Below, piece after piece: positions 48,372 to 59,131 of a stretch of 64,000 nucleotides of DNA. Where the stretch lies: assembly GCA_944470555.2 (NCBI GenBank), contig OX104131.1, positions 18,964,515-19,028,514 on the forward strand, read 5' to 3'. This DNA comes from Heterobilharzia americana. Taxonomy: Eukaryota; Platyhelminthes; Trematoda; Strigeidida; Schistosomatidae. How positions within the stretch are numbered: the first letter of the stretch is position 1; each line of letters begins with the position of its first letter. The translations under genes and the position numbers were made by a program. The notes below the pieces were generated by a model. The model made no database searches, was not told the DNA's origin, and was given only the letters and a program-made list of their open reading frames with translations.

Positions 48372-48570
48372 TCCTAATCTGATTACAGACTAGTGTCTGG
48401 TGTCACAATCTTTTCTTGTTCATCATATTTCACCTCTCATTTTACTTTTCATTTTTATATATAAATTGACCTGACAATTAAATGTGTAATGAGATTGTTC
48501 GAAGTGTATTGCACAAATACGTCACATTTTTCAGATAATCTTCGTCTTCTAATAGCGTTATCGAAAGCAA
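48372..48570 (+). repeat. Inverted PLE end fragment abutting P3
   Basis: Plus-strand copy of the terminal repeat (gacactag-type start, ttgttcgaagtgtattgcac, cagataatcttcgtcttcta), forming an inverted pair with 48110-48362 around 48367. It is more diverged than the two direct repeats are in places. Confidence 0.8.
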
Positions 48571-49590
48571 TCATTGTTAATTTGCAAATGATTCATAAAT
48601 TGCACGTTCCTCCTTAACAGTTTTCACAGATCAGTCTATTCTCAACTGCCCAACTGTGGAAACTGCTCCGCCAAGATCACACGGTATGATCTCTGACACA
48701 AATATGTCATGAATTAGTGAAAGATACTACAAATAGATAACTTGAGTATTTGGAAAGCACTCAGGCTGGTAGATCAGAAAGATCTAAGCACTGAGTGATC
48801 ATTTCTGTCGATTTCCGCCGAGCTAGCTCGTTAGTGTTTAACTCGGAGAAATTCAGCTCACATAACCTAGCTTTTAAGGTCACCTTAGTCTGGCTAGCTG
48901 ACTTGGATGAGGGGTGGTACATTCTAAAATAGAATGATCATTTGGGAAATGACCTATACCTAAAATTCTTAGACTACACAGCATGTAATACGTTTGATAT
49001 GAATATCGATGAAGAGAAATTCTTGTAAATTAGTTTTTTTAAGATCGGTTCACTGTAAATAGGCAACAACATCTCTATCGAACGATTTGATCAGATGCGA
49101 TTATTTCTCGGACACTGTCTGTATGCATTTCTCCTCATTTTGTTTCATTGCAACAAAAACTTAACTTTATTGGTAACTATATTTTGAATGCAAAACTACA
49201 TTTAGTCTTAAGTTCTTTTCACACCTTGCGTTTTCCGCAAAATATTCCTCGTTTGAAACATAACTTGCTAATCAGATTCGCTTTATGCATCCAATGAACA
49301 AGTATGTAGTCAAGATTTTTTGTAGGTTGAATTGTCTATAATTAATTGTGGAGAATGTCAAACTTGATTTCCCTCACCTATTCACATTCACATCTGTATT
49401 GATGATTCTATTCATGTAAACAATACACTTTTTATTAAGTCGCGCTTCAAACGTTCATTTTATTAAGTTATAATTTTATGAATCATTGTTTATACTTCAT
49501 TATGGAAACAAGATACACGTGAGGAAGATTACTGTATTCTTTGTTCAAGATTGATCATGATTTCATGAAATGCAGACATCTGTATGTCTG
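48570..49590. other. Gene-free intronic stretch
   Basis: No feature recognised before the TA repeat. Confidence 0.5.
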
Positions 49591-49591
49591 C

Positions 49592-49594
<3 letters not shown>

Positions 49595-49660
<66 letters not shown>
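49595..49660. repeat. (TA)n microsatellite beside SEA module D exon 2
   Basis: 33 uninterrupted AT/TA units in the intron 25 bp past the exon's splice donor. Confidence 0.97.
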
Positions 49661-49662
<2 letters not shown>

Positions 49663-49685
49663 TGGATGAGATATCGTGAACTTAC

Positions 49686-49941
49686 AGGAAAACTGAATGT
49701 CAACTAAAGCTGATCCAAGGGTTACATTGAGTTTCTTCCATCCTTCAGTCAAAACAGTTGTGATCTCACCATCACTTAACTTTGAAGCCTTTAATGATCC
49801 AAATTCCAGTGTGATCGTCACCATAACACCTTGTGTTACATTTGTGAAATTAGGCTGGATAGGAACTTTTCTGAATGTGACATTGAGAATATCAAAAGCC
49901 AGTGAAATTTCTGAATCTTGTAGTTGTAGACTTCTTGAAAC
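49686..49941 (-). CDS. SEA-like module D, exon 2
   Basis: Exon of 256 nt, acceptor ataacag, donor gtaagt, phase 0 to 1, fully open. It encodes the second half of the domain: VSRSLQLQDSEISLAF, ILNVTFRKV, a strand GVMVTITLEF, then KLSDGEITTVLTEGW and LNVTLGSALVDIQFS. Four N-X-S/T sequons are visible. It aligns with exon 2 of modules A-C around the strand, the S--AS-LS--DMT-IL segment and the closing LN(V/I)T-G--L--I. In cleaving SEA domains the strand carries G-S-V-V-V; here it reads GVMV, without the Ser nucleophile, so self-cleavage is not expected. A long TA repeat starts 25 bases beyond the donor. Confidence 0.78.
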
Positions 49942-49944
49942 CTG

Positions 49945-51315
49945 TTATATCAGTGATGAAAAAAGGGCAACATAAAAATATTCATACAAGTTTCTGTGAG
50001 TGAGCGGTGTGTAAAAAACATGCATTTTATTACGTTTTTAATGTGCTGAAATGTCCAATGTGGTAAAGATTTTGAATTGGTCCGTAATGAGGTGGTACTG
50101 ATCGTAGTTAATGCCACGTTAAGTGTTTGGGTAGTCGTTTAATGATGGCTTAGGTACTGCAATCTATGCATTGCATTTTCACGTTGATACTCAATCTTCA
50201 ATTCAGTGCTTAAACTTCATAAAAATCAACAACCGGAGATATTAGTTCATGGTCAAACGAAATATAAAACATAATCGTCTGACTTCTACAAACATTTGTG
50301 TCAATCAGCGAACCACTTTCTATATCATCAATTCATGCCACGTAACAAGTGTGCATGAATGATATGTAGATGAAGATCTCCGTGTTCTCCATCAGCTTGA
50401 TCACGTGAACTTTTGACAACCCCATTCACCATGGGATGTCAGCATGGAACTTGAAAGAACATGTTTTCAAAGTCTGTTGAGAATTTCTTGCATATAAAGG
50501 TGAAAATAAGACCATCTATAATTATTTGGATGGCGAATTCAATCCTCTAACAGGTCATCTAGTGACATCAACTGCTGTAAACAAACTTTATGTGGCATTT
50601 AATCCCAAAACACTGTACATGATATCATACGCAAATTTGGATTTCACTGTTGTAAATAAAGAATAAATGCTTAGGGTATCATATGTGATGATAGGAACGC
50701 AAATTCAGCAAACGCTGTCACCTTATGGACAAGGAATATATTTTAGCTTAGCACATGTTCAAGACATTGTTAAGGGAGTTAACTGATCTACTGTTGGCCA
50801 GATTTGTAGCCTACCATGTACAGCTTTTTACTGATGTTTAACTGGTCAGATATGAATGATATCTCAAAGCACTTGGCTGTATCTGAAAATCCACTTGTAC
50901 AATAGTGATAGAAGCCGACCTTAGGCTTGTGGTGACATAATTCTTCATACTGCATACGAATACTTGGACACATGTCTACAATTCTGAATTAGAAGAATTC
51001 ATGAGATTCTCAAGTACTCACTGTCAGACTACTTGGACGCTTCCATTTTAGTTTGTTTATCAGAGGAATCACAGTACAGTGAGGTGCTATTAACCACCAG
51101 ATAATTTTATTTCATGTTATTTCATAGTTCCTAATGTCACAAAATCACATAAAACCTACGAAACCTGGTTTCCTTTCTAGTTTTTGTCTCATGCACTTCC
51201 TGACTATAGACGTAGTCGAATTCATCAGATAACCAGTGTACTTATGTTTGTGTTAAGTAATCTCATAGCATGGATTCGGTGTTTATTAAGCTAAATTTAT
51301 AATTTCCATTGAGAC
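49945..51315. other. Gene-free intronic stretch
   Basis: No exon or element recognised. Confidence 0.5.
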
Positions 51316-51317
51316 TT

Positions 51318-51415
51318 CAAAAACAAGATACTCAGCAAAGGGAACTCTTTTCAGCGAATTTATTCTCAACCTGTACATTCGTATTTATATTTAAAGACTG
51401 CTATCTGTGAGAACC
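51318..51415 (-). mobile_element. PLE P2-family 3' terminal fragment, outer part
   Basis: aacaagatactcagc, actcttttcagcgaatttat and the following tctcaacctgtac match the outer end of the P2 arms with scattered changes. It continues beyond the nested RTE fragment at about 52.34 kb. Confidence 0.75.
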
Positions 51416-52300
51416 GATGAAAAGAGCCTAGAAGATTTGAATTTCGCCGATGATGATTTATGTCTAATGTCACACAAACTCGAAAACCTACAGGTGAAAA
51501 CTAACAAGTTATCAGAAGAGGTGAGGCAGCGAAAACAGGACTTCAAGTGAATATAGAGAAGACAGAGGTGATAAAGATACCCAACCAATAATAGCATTAA
51601 CAACAAGCACTAATCACCATTAACGGGAGAAATATAAACGAAGTAGTCTTTTCCACCTACGCCTACCTAGGCAGCATCGTTCTAACTACAGGCGGCGGCT
51701 TAGAAGAGAATGTCAAAACCAAGATCGGAAAGACAGCAAGACAGGCTTTCATTAATTTGAAATCAGTGTGGAGATCTACTGCACTGAACTGCACTCAGCA
51801 AAAAGCGTGGACAAGATTTGGATTTTCAACACCAATCCAATCAACTCAGTGCTTCTGTGTGATGGTTCAGAAACTTGGTGCGTTACAAAAAGTACTTACA
51901 ACAAACTACAGACATAAGTCATCAACAGCTGCTGCCTACCCTGGCTCCATACTGAAGCTCAGATGGCCGAAATAATAAGAATAAGCAACAAGGAACTCTG
52001 GCAACGAACCAACCAACAACCTATCACCCAACAAATATTCAGAAGAAAGGGAAGATGGATTGTGCATACAGTGAGAAGGCCGACTGGAGACATCACATGC
52101 CAGGCCAGGTCCTCGAGTGGAATCGGATTGAGGAACGACGAGTTTGGCGTCCCAGGTGAGGGTGACATGGAGGAGATCATGTGAGGAAGAAATGAAAGCT
52201 TGTGGGTAGTTGTAATGCTAGGTTGTAAAGATTGCAGAGAGGAGAGTGTAATGGAGGCGTGCTACTGAAGCCCTATGTTCCATTAGGAACTCAAGATAAA
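51416..52300 (+). mobile_element. RTE-like 3' fragment nested in a PLE end
   Basis: 5'-truncated plus-strand copy: LEDLNFADDDLCLM (RT motif C, with the Asp that copies 1 and 2 lack), then the VNIEKTEVIKI-like block, the TYAYLGSIV block, a rearranged cggtttcagaaacttggtgcg region, and the 3' end cctatgttccattaggaact. Frames are broken; it is diverged from the two full copies. Confidence 0.8.
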
Positions 52301-52334
52301 AGATTTCAATTAAATAATGAGAGGTTGAAATAAA

Positions 52335-52775
52335 AATTAAGGTGGTTATGATAATAATGTTTCCGGTTGATGACGTAATGGCTAAATAATAGCAAGAAGG
52401 TGTTACTTAAAATTTTCAAATCGTTTCCTAAATACATATAGTTTACAAAGGGACAAAAATGTGGTAGAGTTATTAAGCAATTAAAGAGTCAGGTAACATA
52501 AATAAGACAAGTTAGTTGGAATAGATTGAAAAGGTTTTGTTAAAAGTTGCAATTATTAGGAAGATCAAATGGAGTAATACCGGAAACTATCAAATGTAAA
52601 GATAAAATAACGATAATGTCGATATAAGAGTACGACGATTCATATAACAAAGAAGATGGAGTTGAAGAAACGAAAGGGAACTAAAAACACCAAGACCAAA
52701 ATAAGTTAGGGCCAAGGTTGAGACAAACATTAAATATACTACGTTTGCACACAAAGGTCAGGCCTGAAAATCATT
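52335..52775 (-). mobile_element. PLE P2-family 3' fragment, inner part
   Basis: Diverged match to the inner P2 arm (aataccggaaactatcaaat, cgataatgtcgatata, tacgtttgcacacaaaggtc). Minus translation at the inner end gives RPDLCVQT then a stop, the C-terminus of the PLE ORF. With 51318-51415 it brackets the RTE fragment. Confidence 0.7.
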
Positions 52776-53020
52776 TTTATCATAGATTATTTTCAACTAC
52801 ATTTATGGTTTGTGCTTTGTATTTGGAATATAGTTTTTATCATTAACTGTTCTACTGGTGGAAGCAAAGAAACTATTTTACCTGCTGACTGTTTGAGGGC
52901 AAGAAAAACTTCATTTCTATGAATATAAACGAGAATCGTATACACATCGGTAGTTCAGAGGTTGTGAAGTCATCTCTACAATGCAACGAATGAGTCTGTG
53001 TGATGAGGATAGACCCATAT

Positions 53021-53034
53021 ATGTAACAATACTA
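53021..53034. repeat. Target-site duplication of RTE copy 2, left
   Basis: atgtaacaatacta, matching 56429-56442 (atgcaacagtacta) at 12 of 14 positions. Confidence 0.75.
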
Positions 53035-53771
53035 TTATTATCATTAGTCCCTTGGCTTCAGTAGCACGTCTCCATTCCACTCTCTTCTCTGAAATCTTTT
53101 CAACCTGGCTCCACGACAGCCCAGAAGCTCTCATTTCCTCCTCGCACGATCTTCTCCATGTCACCCTCACCACGGACGTCCAACTCGTCGCTTCCCATGG
53201 GGATTCCACTCGAGCAACTGGCCTGACGCGTGATGTCCCCTGTCGGCCTTCTCAGTGTATGCCCAATCCATCTCCACTTCCTTCCACCGCATATTTGTTG
53301 GGCGATAGGTTCTTGGTTGGTTCGTTGGCAACCAGCCAGAGTTCCTTGTTGCTTATTTTTACTATTCTGGCCATCTGATCTTCAGTAGCGAGCCAGCGTA
53401 AGCAGTTGTTGATGAATGTCTGTAGTTTATTGGAAATCCCTTTCATAACGCACCAAGTCTCTGAACCATCACATTGAAGCACTGACTTGACTGACATTGG
53501 TGTTGAAAATCCGGATCTTGTTCGGCATGCTGAGTGCAGAAGATCTCCACACTGGTTTCAGGCTAACGAACGTCTGTCTTGCTTTTCCGATCCTGACTTT
53601 GACATCCTCGTCTGTACCTGTGCTGCCTGTAGTTGAAACAGTGCTGGCCAGGTGGATAGGTGAAGGAGGTTACTTCCTTTAAGTTTCTCCCGTTGATGGT
53701 GATTGGAGTTTGTTGGTGCGGTATCTTCATCACTTCTGTCTTCTCTATATTCACTTGAAGTCCCGTCTTCG

Positions 53772-53798
53772 CTGCCCTGCCCTGCCCTGCCCTGCCTC
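53772..53798. repeat. (CCTGC)n expansion inside RTE copy 2
   Basis: Four to five ccctg units where copy 1 has a single gctgcct (near 18850). Confidence 0.9.
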
Positions 53799-54342
53799 TT
53801 CTGTCAACTTGTTAGTTTTCGCCTGTACATCTTCAAGTTTGTGTGACATCAGGCACAAGTCATCGTTGGCGAAATCCAGATCTTCTAGGTTCTTTTCCGC
53901 AGTCCAGCCAGTGTATCCCCCTCTTCTCACAGCTCCTCACTGTTTGCTGCATGATCCAGTCTAGTCGACCGCAATCAGGAATATCATGGGTGATAGTAGG
54001 CAACCTTGTTTCACTTCTGTCTTCACTTCGAAAGCATCATTGAGCTTCCCATTGTAAATTACTTGGCTGGCATATGGCGTCTTCATTTAGTTGTTGAATG
54101 AGGCTGATAAGGGTTTGCGGTATTCCGTAGTATTGAAGCAGTTTCCAAATTACCTCTCGGTCGACGCTGTCAAAGGCCTCCTCAAAGTCGATAAAGTTGA
54201 GGTGTAGAGTTGACTGCCATTCTATACTCTGTTCTATGATGATGCGTAGTGAAGCGTTGCAATTTGGTCGGCACATGATTTGTACTTCCTGAATCCAGCC
54301 AGCCTGCGTGTTCCGGTCGCAGTTTTGAGTCCAGTGCATCCT

Positions 54343-54759
54343 TTAGCCTCTCTCTCCAGGATGATGCGGCATAATATTTTGCTGGCACTGGGTGGACAGG
54401 AGAGTGACTCCGCGCCAGTTCTTGCAAACACTGAGGTCTCCCTTCTTTGGCAGTTTGACAAGGTAACCCTTCTTCCAATCAATTGGCAGGTACCTTCTCT
54501 CCCTTCCACACCTTCTGCAATAGTGGTGTGGTGTGAGCATGTCCGTTGTTGTCTCTGCGTCTGCTCTCAGTTCTTCTGGCGGGATTCCATCTGGTCCTGC
54601 TTCCTTCCCACATTTCAGTATCTTTATGGCGTTCAGGACTTCCATTTGTGTTGGAGGATTTATGTTCACTTGTAGTTCAGCGGTTGGGCTGCAGGTGGTA
54701 TTTCTGGACGAAGTGCAGGTGGTGGTCGATTCAAGAGCTTCTTGAAGTGGTCGGCCCAT
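54343..54759 (-). pseudogene. RTE copy 2: fingers part of the reverse transcriptase
   Basis: 138 open codons with MEVLNAIKILKCGKEAGPDG, IPPEELRAD, then WKKGYLVKLPKKGDLSVCKN and WRGVTLLST, the classic RT start of non-LTR elements. A break at about 54345 separates it from motif A at 54339-54037. Confidence 0.8.
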
Positions 54760-56428
54760 CGTTTCCTTTGTTTCTCTTCTTTCGTAATTAAATTTCCATC
54801 ATCATCTTTTATTGGCTTCGTCTGCGTTGATCTCTTCCCTTTCAGATAGCAACCTGGTTATTTGATACAATGTTGTCAGGTCTCTGTCTCTCCTACCTGC
54901 AGCAGCCTGTTCTGCTTCACTTGCCAGTGTTTCGTAGAAGTGTCTTTTGTCTTTGCGTGCACTCTTCTTCACTTCCTTGTCCAGTGTAGTGTTTTATACA
55001 TTGTACCCAGTTCCTCTTGTCGTTGAGTATCCTTGCACTGCACTGGTTTATCTTCTGCTTCACCATCCTCCTCTCCCTGCTCTATCAGCTTCCAGGTATC
55101 CGTCCAGATCCATTCCACTCCTTATCTTCTTTCTTCTTCCTTCCTAATACGGTTGTGCAGGTTTCTTTCCACACAGCTTTCAAAGACTTCCAGTGTTCTT
55201 CCACACAGGTTTCTTCAGGGATGTTCCTCGATATCTCCCATTTTGTCTTGATGGCTGACTGAAGTGAAGATTTCCTTTGTAGTTTCATCCTTCAGTTTCC
55301 GACCTGGGTGTTGAACTTGAACTGTGGTCTATCACCAGCTTCCTTGAAGGCTTTTGACTTGATTTGGAAGGTTCCTTGCACTAGATAGTGAGTGATATGA
55401 ACCTACATCTGCTCCTCTTCTTGACCTTGTGTCAAGTAGACTGCGTCTCCATTTTCTTCACATTGAGATAAAGTCGATTTGATTTTTAGTGTGTCAATCT
55501 GGTGAAATCAACTCCATGTCGCTGCCTTGTGGATATCCTTGTGCTTAAACACACTGTCTGTCTCCAATCACCAAACCGTTGAATGCACAGAATTCTGCAA
55601 ACAATTCTCCATTCTCGTTCATCACCTCACCGAGCGCTTCTCGACCCATGGTTAGTTCTCTTCTTGTGTCGTCCGCTCCCAGTTTGGCATTCATGTCACC
55701 CCACCCATTAGAATGAGTTTTGATATCGCCAACTGATGTTGGGTCTTGTCCAGTGTTGATTGCAGTTGTCTGTAGAATTCCTCCTTTTTCTCTTGATCTT
55801 CAATATTTGTAGGTGCCTAGCATTGTATGATTGTGACCTTCCTTCCTTCCTTTTGAGTTGAACCCGTCTTGCTGTCATGATCCTGCATGAGGAGATTGGT
55901 TGCCACTGCATGAGAGCCTTCGATGCTGTTGGGGATATCATGATAGCCACTCCAAAACTCAGTGTGCTCGTGGTTGTCTTGTGGGTGACAATATCGGAGT
56001 AGATTATTGATTCTCCAGTTGACAGTTTGGAGAGTCCACTCCCATTCCATCTGCTTTCGCAAATTCCAAGCACTTCAGTGTGATACCTCTTCATCTCGTT
56101 TGCAATCTGGGCTGCCCTACCAGCTGGGTTGAAACATCGTGCGGACATTCCATGTCCCCTTATTTACTTTCGCTTGCATCAAAAGAGCGAAGACACATCT
56201 GCCAATTGTTTTCCCGAAGGCTTTCACCAACTGGCGTCATTTTGCCTCTCCGATTTCAGCTAGGAATAAGTTTGTTTTTATTTATTATATTTTGTTTGTG
56301 CTTTGAAGTTTGTTTAGCGGTTAGATTTGTTTTCTGGCGTAGGGTTGCTAGTCCTATGCCCAACCTACCCTCTTTACTCGGGCTTAGGACCGGCTAGTAA
56401 CTAGTGAGCTAATTAACCAGACGAGGTT

Positions 56429-56442
56429 ATGCAACAGTACTA
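56429..56442. repeat. Target-site duplication of RTE copy 2, right
   Basis: atgcaacagtacta, two mismatches to 53021-53034. Confidence 0.75.
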
Positions 56443-56831
56443 GTTAAGCTTAAATGATTTACTTGAAGAATGGTAATACTCGCCAGTAATTAGTACTAAC
56501 AAAAGTCTATTGATCAGTGTATTTATGTTAGCCGCTTAGTGAGGTGATATGGCACTACGGTGTACTGTATTTCTGTGTTCGGTACTGAGGGTCAAGCGGC
56601 ATACCTCACTGTTAAAATCCATGATATCAGCACTAAGTGACAACAATGTGAATCACCAAAAGAATATCAGTCTGCTCGGTTTTACAATCACCTCGCTGAT
56701 GATCACCAATAAGTACGAAGCCAATATCCAAGGCTTCTGGCAGTACAACTTTGAATTCCTAATAGCTGTTGACAAATGTCACTAAAATATCAAGATGTCA
56801 CTTTATCACTCATACATATATATCAACATAC

Positions 56832-56962
56832 CTGGAAAATAAGTCCTGATACTAAATTTTTGTGAAGTGCACTTGAACTATCTGCTATATCTTCTGACCA
56901 ATTCAGTGGTACGAAATTTTCTGCTGTATAAACCAATGCTTTCATTTGACCGACAACAGCTT
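56832..56962 (-). CDS. SEA-like module D, exon 1
   Basis: Exon of 131 nt, acceptor ttttcag, donor gtatgt, phase 1 to 0. It encodes the first part of a SEA-like fold: AVVGQMKALVYTAENF, then LNWSEDIADSSSALHKNL, then a hydrophobic VSGLIFQ. The pattern (a beta strand, a Trp in a WSED context, D-SS, then an amphipathic helix) aligns with exon 1 of modules A-C, which have the same length and phases although the sequence is diverged. One N-glycosylation sequon (NWS). It continues into exon 2 at 49.7 kb, across an intron holding an RTE copy and PLE fragments. Confidence 0.75.
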
Positions 56963-56969
56963 CTGAAAA

Positions 56970-57960
56970 TCAATTGAAACAGAAATCCAAAACAGGGACG
57001 GACTTTATCATAAAGGCAACAGCTTAATTCTTGGGTGATGAATGAAACTCTATGGCATTCCAGTCAATTTGAACACATATCCATACTGAATATAACAAAG
57101 ATCATGAAACATATTTCAGCTTGAAGTAGCAGCATATTCAACTTTTAATTTTCTGATTAATATCAAACAGAAATCGTTAGGATAGCGCTATTAAAGGGTT
57201 CAGTGCAAAACCTTCGAAATAATAAGACATAAATATTTATTTACCATGTTGACCCAGAAGATATTATAATAACGGTGTGAAGTAGTGGCCATGCCAAAAA
57301 TAGATGGGGACTTTACCGGAAGAAACTGTCTGTTACTTACCGGAATTGAATCAGACTAATAAACTAGATAACCATTCAGCTCATATAAGAACAAATTATG
57401 ACGTGAGTGCGACTCATGAAATACAAAGGAGGGTTGTTTTTTCTATTCAGTGATCCTTCGAAGCCGTGATAAGAATAAGTTTCGTATTTACTTTCAATCT
57501 ACTACAGTGTCTGACGGAAGAAATTGAGCAATCTGTTCATCATATTTAATTACGTAAGAGAGAAACACCGTAAAGAGATACTTAGACCCCACAGTGGGTA
57601 CAAGGAGTGATCACTAGTGTAAACCAAAGAAGTATCTGGCTGAACAGTATTAAAGGATTTACTGGATGGAAGAAAGCTGTGACTGTAGGAATACTTTTCT
57701 TTTTCTGATGGTAAATAAAATCGAATTACTGTTAGTGAATTTTCTCCAAAATATAATCTATCACAATTACTCACTTTTTCCCTTAAACTTTGAATGCATA
57801 TACTTATTTCTTACTGAAATATGTTCTACAGAACTATTCATCAAGATATTATGTGACATGTACCAAATTAAACATTTTACATTAGATGACAAACACTGAA
57901 ACCCTCATTTCTTGGATAAAAGTAGGCAAGAAACAAATACATATGTATCCCTTCAGATAA
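56970..57960. other. Intron between module D exon 1 and linker 2
   Basis: No element or further exon recognised. Confidence 0.5.
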
Positions 57961-57966
57961 ACTTAC

Positions 57967-58131
57967 TGTCACCTATTGGTGGCAAGGTACTTTCAGAGTA
58001 CAGCCATGCGAAGTTATCATCATCCGTTACATGCACTGCAGGTGTAGACGATCTGGTTGCAATTGTGTTCATATCAATTTTTGTAAGTATATCTGTTTCT
58101 TTTTCAAACAAGGTTGCTGTTTCGATGATTC
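57967..58131 (-). CDS. Ser/Thr-rich linker exon 2 (1-1 phase)
   Basis: Exon of 165 nt with acceptor atcatag and donor gtaagt, 54 open codons. It is Thr-rich in its first half (IIETATLF, MNTIATRSSTPAV), has an acidic VTDDD patch and ends in STLPPIGD. Joined to linker 1 it makes a Gly codon across the junction. It precedes SEA-like module D by about 1 kb. It has no cysteines, which fits an extended linker rather than a folded domain. Confidence 0.7.
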
Positions 58132-58139
58132 CTATGATT

Positions 58140-59125
58140 AAAGAGGAAAACAAGAAGTACAGTTGACTTCAACTCCATTTGTGTAAAAGAAAACGTCTTA
58201 GTGACCAGGCTCAGTGAAAAACTAATGTTGCTGCATATAAGTATACTAAAGTTTTAAATATCTTGCTTTCAGGAGGCTGTTTAAATAATATTTTCTGGGT
58301 AACATTCATTAACAATGATCTCTACTTAGAAGTTCATGACAATTAAGTAAATGACACAAATGTAACCAGCATATAATTTGTGTATCGTGTAGTATAAAGA
58401 AACAGCGGATTACTGTTTGACACAGTGAAGTATCATGTTCACCATTACACTTCTAACGACTACCTAGAATTCGTAAACCTGATACCGCACAAGTCATAAA
58501 GTAGATTTGATAATTTCTCTACAGCATGGTTTTTCAAACTATCGTATATCTGTACTTTGACATCCCTCAAAATCCATCGTCAGACCACTCCGTTAATAAA
58601 CACAGTGAAGCAAAATTGCTGGAGATTAGGAAATATTAATGTTTGGTGTCTGTCATTATTGCAGCAGCATACCTATTTTAAAACAGATGAAATCTTAGTG
58701 GATTACCTCCTTCCAACTGAATCAAAGACTGTCAACACCAACATCACGCTACAAGTTTATTTCAAATATGTAGAGGTTATATGTACCAAGTAATTTTTAA
58801 ATAATGCACAGATATGGGAGTCAGTGAAAGGTGTAAGTCATGGTAGGTTGGAAATGGTGTTTGAATATGATTGGAAGTGGGAGATTTGTGATCGGTGATG
58901 TGTGGCTAGCTCGTGTGACCTGTTCAATTCGTGAGTGTTTGTGTGCTTGAAACTGTCTAAATGTGTGTGTGCTTCTCAGTGTGCATATCTGTATGCCTGC
59001 ATGCTTGAATGACAGTGCAATTGTGTGAATTTGTGTGCGAGATGGTGATATGCAGGTGGGTGGTTTCGAGCTGACCAGGTGTGCACTGATGATGGCAAAT
59101 AGTGATTGCAGGAAAGGAAGCTGAA
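58140..59125. other. Intron between linkers 2 and 1
   Basis: From about 58.9 kb it turns GT/TG-rich (gtgtgtgtg-like patches). No exon recognised. Confidence 0.5.
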
Positions 59126-59131
59126 ACTCAC

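Larger units (their letters stand above)
53035..56428 (-). mobile_element. RTE-like non-LTR retrotransposon, copy 2 (full length, inactive)
   Basis: About 3.39 kb, very similar to copy 1 over its whole length and in the same orientation. Endonuclease remains (ANEMKRYHTEVLGICESRWN, where copy 1 has CEIRWN), RT pieces (ILKCGKEAGPDGIPPEELRA, DFEEAFDSVDREVIWKLL, LDFANDDLCLM) and the same 3' tail type. It shares with copy 1 the 5-nt insertion near the VDWIM site and the FANDD motif, but lacks the 8-nt duplication and has its own (CCTGC)n expansion near 53772. It has its own target-site duplication, so it inserted independently. Confidence 0.88.

Noticed and set aside
49555..49685. Minus-strand Ile-Tyr repeat protein after module D exon 2
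   Set aside because: It is the TA microsatellite translated past the splice donor.
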